64,000 bases of DNA from Gemmatimonadota bacterium. GTDB taxonomy: Bacteria > Gemmatimonadota > Gemmatimonadetes > Longimicrobiales > Gaopeijiaceae. This document shows, piece after piece, positions 25,589 to 34,385 of this stretch. The stretch spans positions 186,001-250,000 of the forward strand of contig JAJDXS010000004.1 of the NCBI GenBank assembly GCA_022823145.1. The letters are read 5' to 3'. Numbering within the stretch: position 1 is the stretch's first letter; every line of letters begins with the position of its first letter. The notes under the pieces are model-generated. The model had not been told where the DNA came from. It did no database searches and was given only the letters and a program-made list of their open reading frames with translations. A program made the translations under genes and the position numbers.

Positions 25589-27649
25589 ATGACCCTGAAC
25601 GCGACCGTGCAACACCTGTCTTCCCACCGGATCCGAGGTGCAAAGCTGCTCCTCGGTGCCGCTTCGCTCGTCGTGCTGACCGGCTGCGCAACGCAGTCGA
25701 GCGGCAGCCCCGACATGGTTGCCGAAATGGCACCCCAGGCAACGGCGACATTCGCCAATCCTCCCGGTCTTCATCCCAACCCGCCCGTTCCCGACCCGCG
25801 CGTCGGCCTGGCGCCCGGACTCTTCGACGCGGGCGAGGCGATCTGGAACATGCGCATGCTGTCGACCACGCCGCCCGAGGAGCCGTTCGTCGGACAGACG
25901 AACTCCGACCTGGCTTTCACGGGCAACTACGCCATCCAGGGCAACTATGACGGCATACAGGTCTGGGACATCTCCGACCCTGCGAACCCGGTGTCGGTCA
26001 TCACCTACGTCTGCCCCGCCTCCCAGAGTGACGTATCGGTTTACGACAACCTGCTCTTCGTCTCCGGCGAAGGGTTTGCGGGACGGCTGGACTGCAGCGG
26101 CGAAGGCGTGCAGGAGGCTGTCAGCCACCACCGGCTCCGCGGCATCCGCATCTTCGATATCTCCGACATCGCGAACCCGCAGTACGTCGCCAACGTGCAG
26201 ACCTGCCGGGGCTCGCACACGCACACCGTGCTCAAGCACCCCGACGACGACGACAACGTCTATATCTACGTGTCCGGGTCCGCTCCGGTGCGCCCTTCCG
26301 AGGAGCTGGCCGGATGCTCGGGTGGCATGCCCGACGAGAACCCCAACACCGCCCTCTTCCGGATCGAGGTCATAAGGGTGCCGCTGGACAACCCGCAGGC
26401 CGCCGCCGTCGTAAGTTCACCCCGGATCTTCCAGGATCTGGTGGCGCCGCCGAGGCATGGACCAGGGCCCGCCGATATAGCGGCTGCGGAGCAGGCGCGT
26501 GAGCAGGCCCTTGCAACAGGCGCTTTCGTGATCGAGATCCAGGGAGAGGTGCAGGTCCTTCCCGATCAGTTCGTCACCCCGATGCTCGACAGCATCATCG
26601 CCGCACGAGGAGGCGAAGGCCCCCCCACGGCCGCCGACAGCACCGCGCTGCGTGAGTACATCAACGAGATGGTTGCGCAGATGATGGGCGCGGCCGGCGG
26701 CGGCGACGGTCCGGCACCGGGCCCGACCCAGTGCCATGACATCACGGTCTACCCTGCGATCGGTCTGGCGGGTGGGGCCTGCGTCGGCTATGGACTCCTT
26801 CTCGACATCACGGACCCCGCCAACCCGACGCGTCTCCAGGCGGTGGCCGACTCCAACTTCGCAATATGGCACTCGGCTACCTTCAACAACGACGGTACCG
26901 CGATCCTGTTCACCGACGAATGGGGCGGTGGTGGCGCGCCGAAGTGTCGAGCCGACGACCCGGTGGAGTGGGGCGCCAACGCGATCTTCACCATCGAAGA
27001 CGGCGAGATGGTCTTCCAGAGCTACTACAAGTTGCCTGCGCCTCAGACCTCGCTGGAAAACTGTGTCGCCCACAACGGCTCGCTCATTCCGATCCCTGGC
27101 CGCGACATCATGATCCAGGGCTGGTACCAGGGCGGTATCTCGCTGATTGACTGGACCGATCCCGCCAATCCGGTGGAGATCGGGTTCCACGACCGTGGCC
27201 CGTCCAACGCCACCAGCCAGGGGCCCGGCGGCAGCTGGTCCGTCTACTGGTACAATGGGGTCATCGTAAACTCCGAAATCGCACGCGGCATGGACATCTT
27301 CGAACTCGTGCCCAGCGATGTCCTCACGCAAAACGAAATCGACGCGGCGAACTCGGTGGTGCTTACCCAGCTCAACTCGCAGGGCCAGCCCATCTTCGAA
27401 TGGCCGGCGACCTTTGCGCTGGCCAGGGCCTACCTTGACCAGCTGGAGCGCTGGCACGGCATGACCGCCCCACAGATCGCTTCGGCCCGCGCGGAGCTGG
27501 CTGCCGCCGAAAACGCATCGGGGTCAGCACGGCGTGACGCCCTGCGTTCGCTTGTCGCAACGCTCAACGGGCAGGCTTCGGACGCGAGCGACCCCGCCAG
27601 GGTTGCGAAACTGATTGACGCGGTTCAGCGGCTGGCCGACGCCGGATAG
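25589..27649 (+). CDS. LVIVD-repeat surface lipoprotein (copy 1)
   Basis: 686 residues; signal with lipobox VLTGC. Repeats of the form GIQVWDISDPANPVSVI, GIRIFDISDIANPQYVA, LLLDITDPANPTRLQ and ISLIDWTDPANPVEIGF are LVIVD-type blades, expected to build a beta-propeller. Eight cysteines of the mature part (YVCPAS, RLDCSG, QTCRGSH, LAGCSG, TQCHDI, GGACVG, APKCRA, LENCVAH) are all conserved in the paralogue at 28490, suggesting four disulfides. Histidine-rich spots (GSHTHTVLKH, CHDITVY, WHSATFNND) sit beside them. A helical tail (about 590-686) follows the propeller. Function is unknown. It is followed 4 bases later by a DUF305 gene. Confidence 0.8.
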   Translation: MTLNATVQHLSSHRIRGAKLLLGAASLVVLTGCATQSSGSPDMVAEMAPQATATFANPPGLHPNPPVPDPRVGLAPGLFDAGEAIWNMRMLSTTPPEEPFVGQTNSDLAFTGNYAIQGNYDGIQVWDISDPANPVSVITYVCPASQSDVSVYDNLLFVSGEGFAGRLDCSGEGVQEAVSHHRLRGIRIFDISDIANPQYVANVQTCRGSHTHTVLKHPDDDDNVYIYVSGSAPVRPSEELAGCSGGMPDENPNTALFRIEVIRVPLDNPQAAAVVSSPRIFQDLVAPPRHGPGPADIAAAEQAREQALATGAFVIEIQGEVQVLPDQFVTPMLDSIIAARGGEGPPTAADSTALREYINEMVAQMMGAAGGGDGPAPGPTQCHDITVYPAIGLAGGACVGYGLLLDITDPANPTRLQAVADSNFAIWHSATFNNDGTAILFTDEWGGGGAPKCRADDPVEWGANAIFTIEDGEMVFQSYYKLPAPQTSLENCVAHNGSLIPIPGRDIMIQGWYQGGISLIDWTDPANPVEIGFHDRGPSNATSQGPGGSWSVYWYNGVIVNSEIARGMDIFELVPSDVLTQNEIDAANSVVLTQLNSQGQPIFEWPATFALARAYLDQLERWHGMTAPQIASARAELAAAENASGSARRDALRSLVATLNGQASDASDPARVAKLIDAVQRLADAG

Positions 27650-27653
27650 GAGT

Positions 27654-28442
27654 ATGGAGCACGTGAACAGCAGACAGGATGCCCAACTGGTCGCCCACCC
27701 CGGCCGGCCCTGGTCGCTCCTCATCGCCTTGATCCTGGCGGGTTCCCTGCAGGCGTGTGCCACTGGACCGGGCGCCTCACCCGCATCCCCGACGCCGGCC
27801 GGTGAGGCAGCAACGGCCACCATTGCTGCCGAGCCGGACCCTCCCCCGACCCGTCCCGACGCCGCCAGGATCGCGGAACTCGAGGCGATCTATCAGCAGC
27901 GTGCCGAAGAGGTGTTGCGGAACTATCACGAAGGCGACGTCCACTTCATGACCGGGATGATCGGGCACCACGCCCAGGCGCTGCTGATGTGCAGTTTCGC
28001 GCCCGGAAACGACGCCAGCGGCAACATGCAGACGATGTGCGAGCGTATCATCAGTTCACAGCAGGACGAAATCGACCTGATGCAGCGATGGTTGCGAGAT
28101 CGCGGCCTCGAGGTCCCCGAAGTCCACATCGCCGATGGCGAACTGATGATCCACGGACCCGAACACGCGCACCACATGCCCGGAATGCTGTCCCCGGAGC
28201 AGGTGGACAATCTGCGCAACGCGCGCGGACCCGACTTCGACCGACTCTTCCTCGTGTACATGATCCAGCACCACCAGGGAGCGGTGACCATGGTGGACGA
28301 CCTGTTCGCCACCGATGGGGCCGCCCAGGGTGACGACCTGGTCTTCAGGCTCGCTTCAGATATTCAGGCCGACCAGACCTCCGAGATAAGACGCATGGAA
28401 TCGATGCTGGAGGCGATGACCCCGGGTGGGTCCAACGGCTGA
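27654..28442 (+). CDS. DUF305 lipoprotein
   Basis: 262 residues from ATG 27654, with AGGAG just upstream overlapping the LVIVD stop. The lipobox is SLQAC (C35), followed by a Pro/Ala-rich linker to about 70. The DUF305 four-helix domain has both HH motifs: FMTGMIGHHAQALLM (H105, H106) and YMIQHHQGAVTM (H206, H207), plus a His/Met-rich loop HAHHMPGM (about 171-178). DUF305 is a ferritin-like fold in which the HH pairs are thought to bind metal; some relatives bind copper. Between two LVIVD lipoprotein genes, it probably acts with them at the membrane surface. Metal binding is inferred from the motifs, not shown. Confidence 0.88.
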   Translation: MEHVNSRQDAQLVAHPGRPWSLLIALILAGSLQACATGPGASPASPTPAGEAATATIAAEPDPPPTRPDAARIAELEAIYQQRAEEVLRNYHEGDVHFMTGMIGHHAQALLMCSFAPGNDASGNMQTMCERIISSQQDEIDLMQRWLRDRGLEVPEVHIADGELMIHGPEHAHHMPGMLSPEQVDNLRNARGPDFDRLFLVYMIQHHQGAVTMVDDLFATDGAAQGDDLVFRLASDIQADQTSEIRRMESMLEAMTPGGSNG

Positions 28443-28489
28443 CAGCAGATATTCCGACGGCATCCCACACTGTTCCAGGAAGAAGTCAA

Positions 28490-30541
28490 ATGACGCCGAT
28501 CGATGCCACGAACGACCGTTCGCCAACTTTCCTTCGCCTTGCGGCGCTCCTTTCCCTGGCGGCCCTTCCGGCCATGCTCGCGGGGTGCGCTTCCCAACCC
28601 ATGCCACGCGCAACAGCCGCGCCCTCGCAGGAGGAGGCCGCACAAGCCACCTTCGCGAATCCCGCCGGCCTGATGGTCAACGCGCCCGATCCCGATCCCC
28701 GCGTGGGGCTCCGGCCCGGCCTCTTCGACGCGGAAGAGGCTATCTGGAACATGCGCATGCTGTCGACCACGCCCCCGGAGCCCCCATTCGTCGGCTCGAC
28801 CAACTCGGACCTGGCCTTCACCGGCGACTACGCCATTCAGGGCAACTACGACGGAATCCAGGTCTGGGACATCTCCGACCCGCGCAATCCGGTGTCGGTG
28901 ATCACCTACCTCTGTCCGGCCTCCCAGAGCGACGTGTCCGTCTACAACCACCTGATGTTCGTTTCCGGTGAGGGGCTCGGGGGAAGGCTGGACTGCGGTG
29001 GTGAGGGAATCCCGGAGGCGGTGAGCCATGACCGGCTGCGCGGAATCCGCATCTTCGACATCTCCGACATCGCGAATCCGGAGTACGTGGCCAACGTGCA
29101 GACCTGCAGGGGCTCGCACACCCACACGGTTCTCAAGCACCCCGGTGACGACGACAACGTCTACATCTACGTGTCCGGCTCAGCAGGGGTGCGTCCGCCC
29201 GAGGAGCTCGCCGGATGCTCGGGCCTTTCGCCCGACGAAGACCCCAATTCGGCCCTCTTCCGGATCGAAGTGATCCGCGTACCACTGGACGACCCGCAGT
29301 CTGCCCAAATCGCGAGTTCACCGCGGATCTTCCAGGACCTGGTTGCGCCGCCCAGACACGGCTTGTCGCCGGCGGACTACGAAGAGCTCGACGCCGCGCG
29401 GGCAAGAGGCGACATCATCGGTTACCGCCGCGGCCAGCCCCGGGTGCTGCCGGACCGTATGGCCAGACCCATGCTGGACAGTGTCGTCGCCGCCCGCGGA
29501 GGCACCGGCGAACCCACCGCTGCCGACCGAGCCGCGCTCCAGGCCGCTCTGGACGAAGAGGGCCGGCTCCAGGCCGAGCAGGCTGCACAACAGGCCGACG
29601 AGCCGCGGCCCGGGCCGACCCAGTGCCACGATATCACCGTCTACCCCGCGATCGGTCTCGCGGGCGGCGCCTGCGGCGGGTACGGCCTGCTGCTCGACAT
29701 CACAGACCCGGTGAATCCGAGGCGCCTGGCGGCCGTCGCCGACTCGAACTTCTCCCTGTGGCATTCCGCCACATTCAACAACGACGGCACCACGGTCATG
29801 TTCACCGACGAGTGGGGCGGGGGCGGAGCGCCCAAGTGCCGCGCGTCCGACCCGAAGGAGTGGGGCGCCAACGCGACCTTCAGGATCGTAGACGGCGACA
29901 TGATCTTCCAGGCCTACTACAAGCTGCCGGCGCCGCAGAGTTCGCTGGAAAACTGTGTCGCCCACAACGGATCGCTGATCCCGATTCCGGGGCGCGACAT
30001 CATGATCCAGGGCTGGTATCAGGGCGGGATCTCGCTGATCGACTGGACCGACCCGGCCAACCCGGTCGAGATCGGCTTTCACGATCGTGGCCCCTCGGAC
30101 GGCACAAGACAGGGGCCGGGTGGCAGCTGGTCGGTCTACTGGTACAACGGGGTGATCGTCAATTCCGAGATTTCACGCGGCCTCGACATCTTCGAACTCG
30201 TGCCCAACGAGTCGCTCACCCAGAACGAAATCGACGCGGCGAATTCGGTGGTGCTGACCCAGCTCAATTCACAGGGCCAGCCGATCTTCGAGTGGCCCGC
30301 CACGTTCGCGCTGGCGCGCGCCTACCTCGACCAGCTGGAGCGCTGGCACGGGATGACGGCGCCGCAGATCGCGTCGGCGCGAGACGCACTGGCCAGGGCC
30401 GAGGGCATGTCGGGCAGCGCCCGCACAGAGGCCCTGCGCTCGCTGGCGGCGGAGCTCGGCGGGCAGGCGGGGGGAGCGTCCGATCCGGACAAGGCAGGCA
30501 GGCTCGTGGACGCGGTTCAGCGTCTGGCCACGGGCGGCTAG
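28490..30541 (+). CDS. LVIVD-repeat surface lipoprotein (copy 2)
   Basis: 683 residues, lipobox AMLAGC, AGGAAG ribosome site. It is colinear with the 25589 protein almost end to end, with long identical blocks such as the NCVAHNGSLIPIPGRDIMI segment and the C-terminal QLNSQGQPIFEWPATFALA. DNA in these blocks differs mainly at third codon positions, so the duplication is old and both copies are under selection. The main divergence is a central insert (about 295-375), where copy 2 has an Arg/Gly-rich segment and copy 1 a different one. All eight cysteines are kept. A strong hairpin follows 45 bases after the stop. Confidence 0.8.
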   Translation: MTPIDATNDRSPTFLRLAALLSLAALPAMLAGCASQPMPRATAAPSQEEAAQATFANPAGLMVNAPDPDPRVGLRPGLFDAEEAIWNMRMLSTTPPEPPFVGSTNSDLAFTGDYAIQGNYDGIQVWDISDPRNPVSVITYLCPASQSDVSVYNHLMFVSGEGLGGRLDCGGEGIPEAVSHDRLRGIRIFDISDIANPEYVANVQTCRGSHTHTVLKHPGDDDNVYIYVSGSAGVRPPEELAGCSGLSPDEDPNSALFRIEVIRVPLDDPQSAQIASSPRIFQDLVAPPRHGLSPADYEELDAARARGDIIGYRRGQPRVLPDRMARPMLDSVVAARGGTGEPTAADRAALQAALDEEGRLQAEQAAQQADEPRPGPTQCHDITVYPAIGLAGGACGGYGLLLDITDPVNPRRLAAVADSNFSLWHSATFNNDGTTVMFTDEWGGGGAPKCRASDPKEWGANATFRIVDGDMIFQAYYKLPAPQSSLENCVAHNGSLIPIPGRDIMIQGWYQGGISLIDWTDPANPVEIGFHDRGPSDGTRQGPGGSWSVYWYNGVIVNSEISRGLDIFELVPNESLTQNEIDAANSVVLTQLNSQGQPIFEWPATFALARAYLDQLERWHGMTAPQIASARDALARAEGMSGSARTEALRSLAAELGGQAGGASDPDKAGRLVDAVQRLATGG

Positions 30542-30585
30542 GAGCCGCGAAGGCCAGGTCTGGACGAAGCCGGACAGGCGAGGAG

Positions 30586-30622
30586 GGGCTGCGCGGGCCC
30601 GAGTGCCGGGCTCGCGCAGCCC
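30586..30622. terminator. Strong bidirectional terminator hairpin
   Basis: Arms at 30586-30601 (GGGCTGCGCGGGCCCG) and 30607-30622 pair at 15 of 16 positions across a 5-base loop. It lies between the convergent LVIVD copy 2 and beta-barrel genes. ATTCTT follows on the + strand. The stem is strong enough to serve both directions. Confidence 0.8.
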
Positions 30623-30627
30623 ATTCT

Positions 30628-31365
30628 TCAGCCCATGCCCACCGATACCCCGATCCGGTAGGTCATGAGGTTGGCGTCGCTGACGATGGGGTCGGCCACC
30701 CACTCGCCACGGCCCAATCGGCGAAGGTTGGCCGCGCCGTCAGCGAGGTATTCGGTCAGCCCATTGCGCTGATATGAGGCGGACAGGTCCAGCGAGAGCG
30801 GGTTCTCGCCTCCACGGACCCGGATCGACAATCCGCCGCCGCCGGTAAACGCCCATCGAAAGTCGTCGAAGTTGGTGGTGGAGGCGATGGGCTCATCCCC
30901 GTGGCTCCCGTTCACGCTTGTGGAAGTCACGAAGTAGGCGAAGCCCGCGGTGCCGTACACATACGGCCTGATCGGCCCGCGCCCCAGATAGATCTGGGGT
31001 CCCATTCCCGCGGAGAATATGCTGTTCGTGGTCTGCACATCCACATCCACAAAGGGCACCGTCGGGCTGAGCGGCACGCGCCGGCTCTCGGCTCCGTAGA
31101 TGATGAAATGCCCTTCCGCCCGCACGCCCACAAGCCCGTCGCCACCCAGGAGCACACCACCGAATCCGGCTCCTCCGCCCAGGTCCACGTAGTCCTGGAA
31201 GGCGCCGACGGGAACCGCGAGGTCGAGGTAGCCAAAGAACTCGCCTCCGGGGGCGCTCGATCCACGCTGAGCGGTCCCGCGCTCCGTCGGTGCCAGAGCG
31301 GCGAAAGTCACCGACCCCACGATCACGATCCGCCTTGGCAAGGTGATTCTGACTGGCAACATCAT
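30628..31365 (-). CDS. Predicted outer-membrane beta-barrel protein
   Basis: 245 residues; the ATG overlaps the stop of the D-aminoacylase gene (ATGA). The signal ends near ERGTAQRG. The mature part alternates hydrophobic and polar residues in strands separated by Gly-rich turns (GFGGVLLGGDGLVGVRAEGHF, YVYGTAGFAYFV, WAFTGGGGLSIRV, then a closing MTYRIGVSVGMG), as in small OmpW/OmpA-like barrels. No named family is certain. Coupling to an exported D-aminoacylase suggests it could be a porin or surface partner for that enzyme's substrate, but nothing in the sequence specifies a ligand. Confidence 0.6.
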   Translation of the reverse strand: MMLPVRITLPRRIVIVGSVTFAALAPTERGTAQRGSSAPGGEFFGYLDLAVPVGAFQDYVDLGGGAGFGGVLLGGDGLVGVRAEGHFIIYGAESRRVPLSPTVPFVDVDVQTTNSIFSAGMGPQIYLGRGPIRPYVYGTAGFAYFVTSTSVNGSHGDEPIASTTNFDDFRWAFTGGGGLSIRVRGGENPLSLDLSASYQRNGLTEYLADGAANLRRLGRGEWVADPIVSDANLMTYRIGVSVGMG

Positions 31366-33104
31366 TGGCTGACTCCCCTCGCTCGAGCGTCCCTTTCGCG
31401 CCGGTCGAGGACCTCCCCGGGCAGCGCGCCGGTAGACTGGCCGGCGTCCACCGTGAATTGGCCGTTCACCAGCACATGCTCGATACCCGTGGGATAGAGG
31501 TCGGGTTCCATGATGGTGGCGGGAGAACTGATGTCGTCGTAGTCGAAGACGACGATGTCCGCCTTGTAGCCCTCGCGGAGCAGGCCGCGGTCCTTCAACC
31601 CGATGATCTGTGCGGCCAGCCCGGTCGACGAGCGGATCGCGAAGGGCAGCGTGATGACGCCGCGTTCCTTGACGTAGTGCGAGATCTTCCGCGCGAACGC
31701 CCCGTATGACCTTGGGTGCTGGCCCGGTCGCGTCCAGAGCAGGACGGAGCCGTCGGTGGACGTAGCCGTGTACTCCTGCCGCATGTAGTTCTCAACGTCG
31801 AACCGGTGGCCGCCGACAGGTCGGAAGCGCACGCCGGCGGGCCCGAGTTCGGTCGATTCCAGGGCGAAGTGAACGAGTTGTTCAAAGGGCGACCGCCCCG
31901 CTTCGGCCGCGATGTCCGAGAGGTACCGTCCCACCGTCTCGGGAAAGTCGGGGGCGGAGACGACGATGTGCCTGTCCGCGCCGCCCTGCAGGCGCAGAAT
32001 GTACTCCGCATCGCGCTCCAGCGCCGCCGCGGCGGACGGATCCGCCAGGTTTGCGCGCAGGTTGCCCTTCGGGTCGCTCATCAGCTCCGTGTCGCGCCAC
32101 AGCGGTGAATCCAGTCCCCCGGAGCGGTCGGTCCCCGGCGGCGCGTAGCCCCAGTCGGGCAGAACGTCGACGGGGCCGCCGCCGAAGGTCTCGTACGGGT
32201 ACTGGTCGAGGTAGACATCCACCCCGTCGCGCCGTGCGGCTTCGATCATGAGGATGTCGGTCTGCGAGTGCCCCCAGGTGTCGGTGCCCTTCGCCTTGAT
32301 GTGCGTTCCCACCACGCGGATCCCCGCCGCGCGGCCGATCTCGATCGTCTCGCGCATGCCGTCCGTGCCGGTGAGCGGCTGGCCGTCGACGATCGACGGG
32401 ATCTGCCAGAGCGGCAGCGGGGACTGGCTGCGCTGGTGGGAGTAGTAGAACCCGTCGTAGGGCGCGACCTCCCTGGCCAGCGCGATCAGCTCTTCCGTCG
32501 TGCTGAAGCGGCCCGGCCGGTACTCGGGACCGGCGCCGAGACCCCATGCTCCCGCTTCCATCGCGCCGCGCACCAGTTCTGCCATCCGCGCAATCTCGTC
32601 CGCCGTCGCGGGACGTTCGTAGTCATCCCCCATCACCAACCCCCGCACGGTACCGTGACCCACCATCGGCACCACGTTCGTGGCCACGCCCGGCGTCCGG
32701 TACGCCTCCATCTCGTCCGGGATCGGCCACACGGGATTGCGACCGTCGGGACCGAATACCGAGGTGGTGATGCCCTGCATGACCAGGTTGTGCGCGCGCC
32801 GCCCCTCGATGTTGTCCGACGCGAAGGCGCGGTCGGCGTGCGAGTGCATGTCGATGAAGCCGGGCACGACGTACTTGCCGGCGGCGTCGATGACGCGCGT
32901 GGCGGTGGCGTCGGAGAGCCTGCCGATCGAGACGATCCGGTCGTCGACGATGCCGATGTCGGCGTTGAGGGCGGGGCTGCCGGAGCCGTCAAGCACCATG
33001 CCGCCACGGATGAGCAGGTCGAAGTGCTGGGCGGAGGCGGTGGCGGGGAGGACAACGGCAAATACCAGGAAAGCCGCTGCGGTGCCGTGCATTCGGTTCA
33101 TCAT
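31362..33104 (-). CDS. Exported N-acyl-D-amino-acid deacylase (D-aminoacylase)
   Basis: 580 residues from ATG 33104 (MMNRMHG), giving a signal peptide ending near TASAQ; codons upstream in the same frame lack a leader. It is an amidohydrolase-superfamily enzyme: HxH metal pair H87/H89 in FIDMHSHAD, the GPEYRPGRFST loop, GTHIKAKGTDTWG and VDVYLDQYPYE, ending with the usual ADIVVFDYD segment. D-aminoacylases release D-amino acids from N-acyl forms, and relatives act on other N-acyl amides. Periplasmic location is predicted. D-amino-acid conjugates from cell walls or marine organic matter are likely substrates. It is translationally coupled to the small barrel gene. Confidence 0.87.
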   Translation of the reverse strand: MMNRMHGTAAAFLVFAVVLPATASAQHFDLLIRGGMVLDGSGSPALNADIGIVDDRIVSIGRLSDATATRVIDAAGKYVVPGFIDMHSHADRAFASDNIEGRRAHNLVMQGITTSVFGPDGRNPVWPIPDEMEAYRTPGVATNVVPMVGHGTVRGLVMGDDYERPATADEIARMAELVRGAMEAGAWGLGAGPEYRPGRFSTTEELIALAREVAPYDGFYYSHQRSQSPLPLWQIPSIVDGQPLTGTDGMRETIEIGRAAGIRVVGTHIKAKGTDTWGHSQTDILMIEAARRDGVDVYLDQYPYETFGGGPVDVLPDWGYAPPGTDRSGGLDSPLWRDTELMSDPKGNLRANLADPSAAAALERDAEYILRLQGGADRHIVVSAPDFPETVGRYLSDIAAEAGRSPFEQLVHFALESTELGPAGVRFRPVGGHRFDVENYMRQEYTATSTDGSVLLWTRPGQHPRSYGAFARKISHYVKERGVITLPFAIRSSTGLAAQIIGLKDRGLLREGYKADIVVFDYDDISSPATIMEPDLYPTGIEHVLVNGQFTVDAGQSTGALPGEVLDRRERDARARGVSQ

Positions 33105-33209
33105 GTTACTCTGCCTTTGACCGGATACCAGGAGTTCGGCGGGGGGAGCGCGCGCCGAGGACGGGCCGCGGCCAGCCACAGAAAAGGTGCAGGTACCTGT
33201 CGAGCATAT

Positions 33210-34328
33210 TCAAGGCGACTTGTCGTGATCAGGTCGCCCCAGGCGTTCCAGCGCCCAGGCCGCGTGCTCCCTCACCAGCTCCGACCGGTCGTGCGCGGCG
33301 CGTTCCAGCACAGGAAGCGCTTCCGGCGACCCCCAGTTGCCCAGGGCCACGCAGACGTTGCGCAGCAGACCGTTGCGGCGCGCGCGCACAACCGGAGAGT
33401 CGCGGAACTCGCGCAGGAAGCCCTTGCCGGACATTTCGAGAAGCCGCGTCGCCAGGTCGATCAGCGACACGCCGTCCAGATCGGAGCGGGGGGAGTAGGC
33501 GGGTTCGGCCGTCGGCGTGGAAAACCGCTCGTTCCAGGGGCACACCTCCTGGCAGATGTCGCACCCGAAGACCCGGTTGCCGATGGCGGAACGCAGTTCG
33601 TGCGGAATCGGCCCCTTCAGCTCGATGGTCAGGTACGAGATGCACCGCGTCGCGTCCATGACCGGGGCGCCGTTGTCGTCGCGGCCCAGCAGCGCACCCG
33701 TGGGGCAAGCGTCGAGGCAGCGCCGGCATGTGCCGCAGTGGTCTTCGTCGAAGGGGTTCGAGGGCGTCAACGGGAGATCGGTGAGCAGCACGCCCAGAAA
33801 GAAGTACGAGCCCCGGCGCGGGTGGATGAGCATGGTGTTCTTGCCGAACCAGCCCAGCCCCGCACGCATGGCCACCTCCCGTTCGAGAAGCGGTCCCGTG
33901 TCGACGTAGGCGCGGCGTCGGAAGGGTCGCCCGGCGAGATCCTCCAGGCGGCGCGCGAGGTCCTCGAGCCGGTCGTGCAGGACGCGGTGGTAGTCGCGGC
34001 CGCGGGCGTATCGCGCGACGATGGCGCGGGACGGGTCGCCGGGCGAGGTGGCGGGCTCGTCGTCGGCGTACGACTGCGCGGCGACGAGCGCGCTCCGGAA
34101 GCCGGACAGCGTGCGGTCGAGGTCAGCTCGGCGCCGCACGGCGTCGGAGCGGGCCAGATAGGCCATCTCCCCGTGAAGGCCGGCGGCGATCCAGCGCCGG
34201 AAGTGGTCCATGTGGCCGCTGCGCCACAGGGTAGCGACGCCCACCCATTCCAGGCCCATCGCGTGGGCCTCCGTGAGTGCGCGTTCGGTGTCGAGGATCA
34301 TGCTACCATTGTTCGCTGTATGAGCCAT
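33210..34328 (-). CDS. queG: Epoxyqueuosine reductase
   Basis: 372 residues. Two 4Fe-4S ferredoxin sites are complete: C198-x2-C201-x2-C204-x3-C208P and C256-x2-C259-x3-C263P with C229. The catalytic-site segment YVDTGPLLEREVA (D143) and GWFGKNTMLIHP match QueG. The C-terminal 50 residues form a HEAT-like helical repeat, also common in QueG. The enzyme uses cobalamin and two Fe-S clusters to reduce epoxyqueuosine to queuosine in the tRNA wobble position of Asn, Asp, His and Tyr tRNAs. It is cytoplasmic and monocistronic here. ATG 34301 (MILDTER) is a possible later start. A tRNA-Asn, a natural queuosine tRNA, lies at 47315, probably by chance. Confidence 0.95.
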   Translation of the reverse strand: MAHTANNGSMILDTERALTEAHAMGLEWVGVATLWRSGHMDHFRRWIAAGLHGEMAYLARSDAVRRRADLDRTLSGFRSALVAAQSYADDEPATSPGDPSRAIVARYARGRDYHRVLHDRLEDLARRLEDLAGRPFRRRAYVDTGPLLEREVAMRAGLGWFGKNTMLIHPRRGSYFFLGVLLTDLPLTPSNPFDEDHCGTCRRCLDACPTGALLGRDDNGAPVMDATRCISYLTIELKGPIPHELRSAIGNRVFGCDICQEVCPWNERFSTPTAEPAYSPRSDLDGVSLIDLATRLLEMSGKGFLREFRDSPVVRARRNGLLRNVCVALGNWGSPEALPVLERAAHDRSELVREHAAWALERLGRPDHDKSP

Positions 34329-34385
34329 GGAACGCCATCTTCAGCGACCCCGAAGGCCGGCCAACTTCAGCCCCAAGGAAAGACT

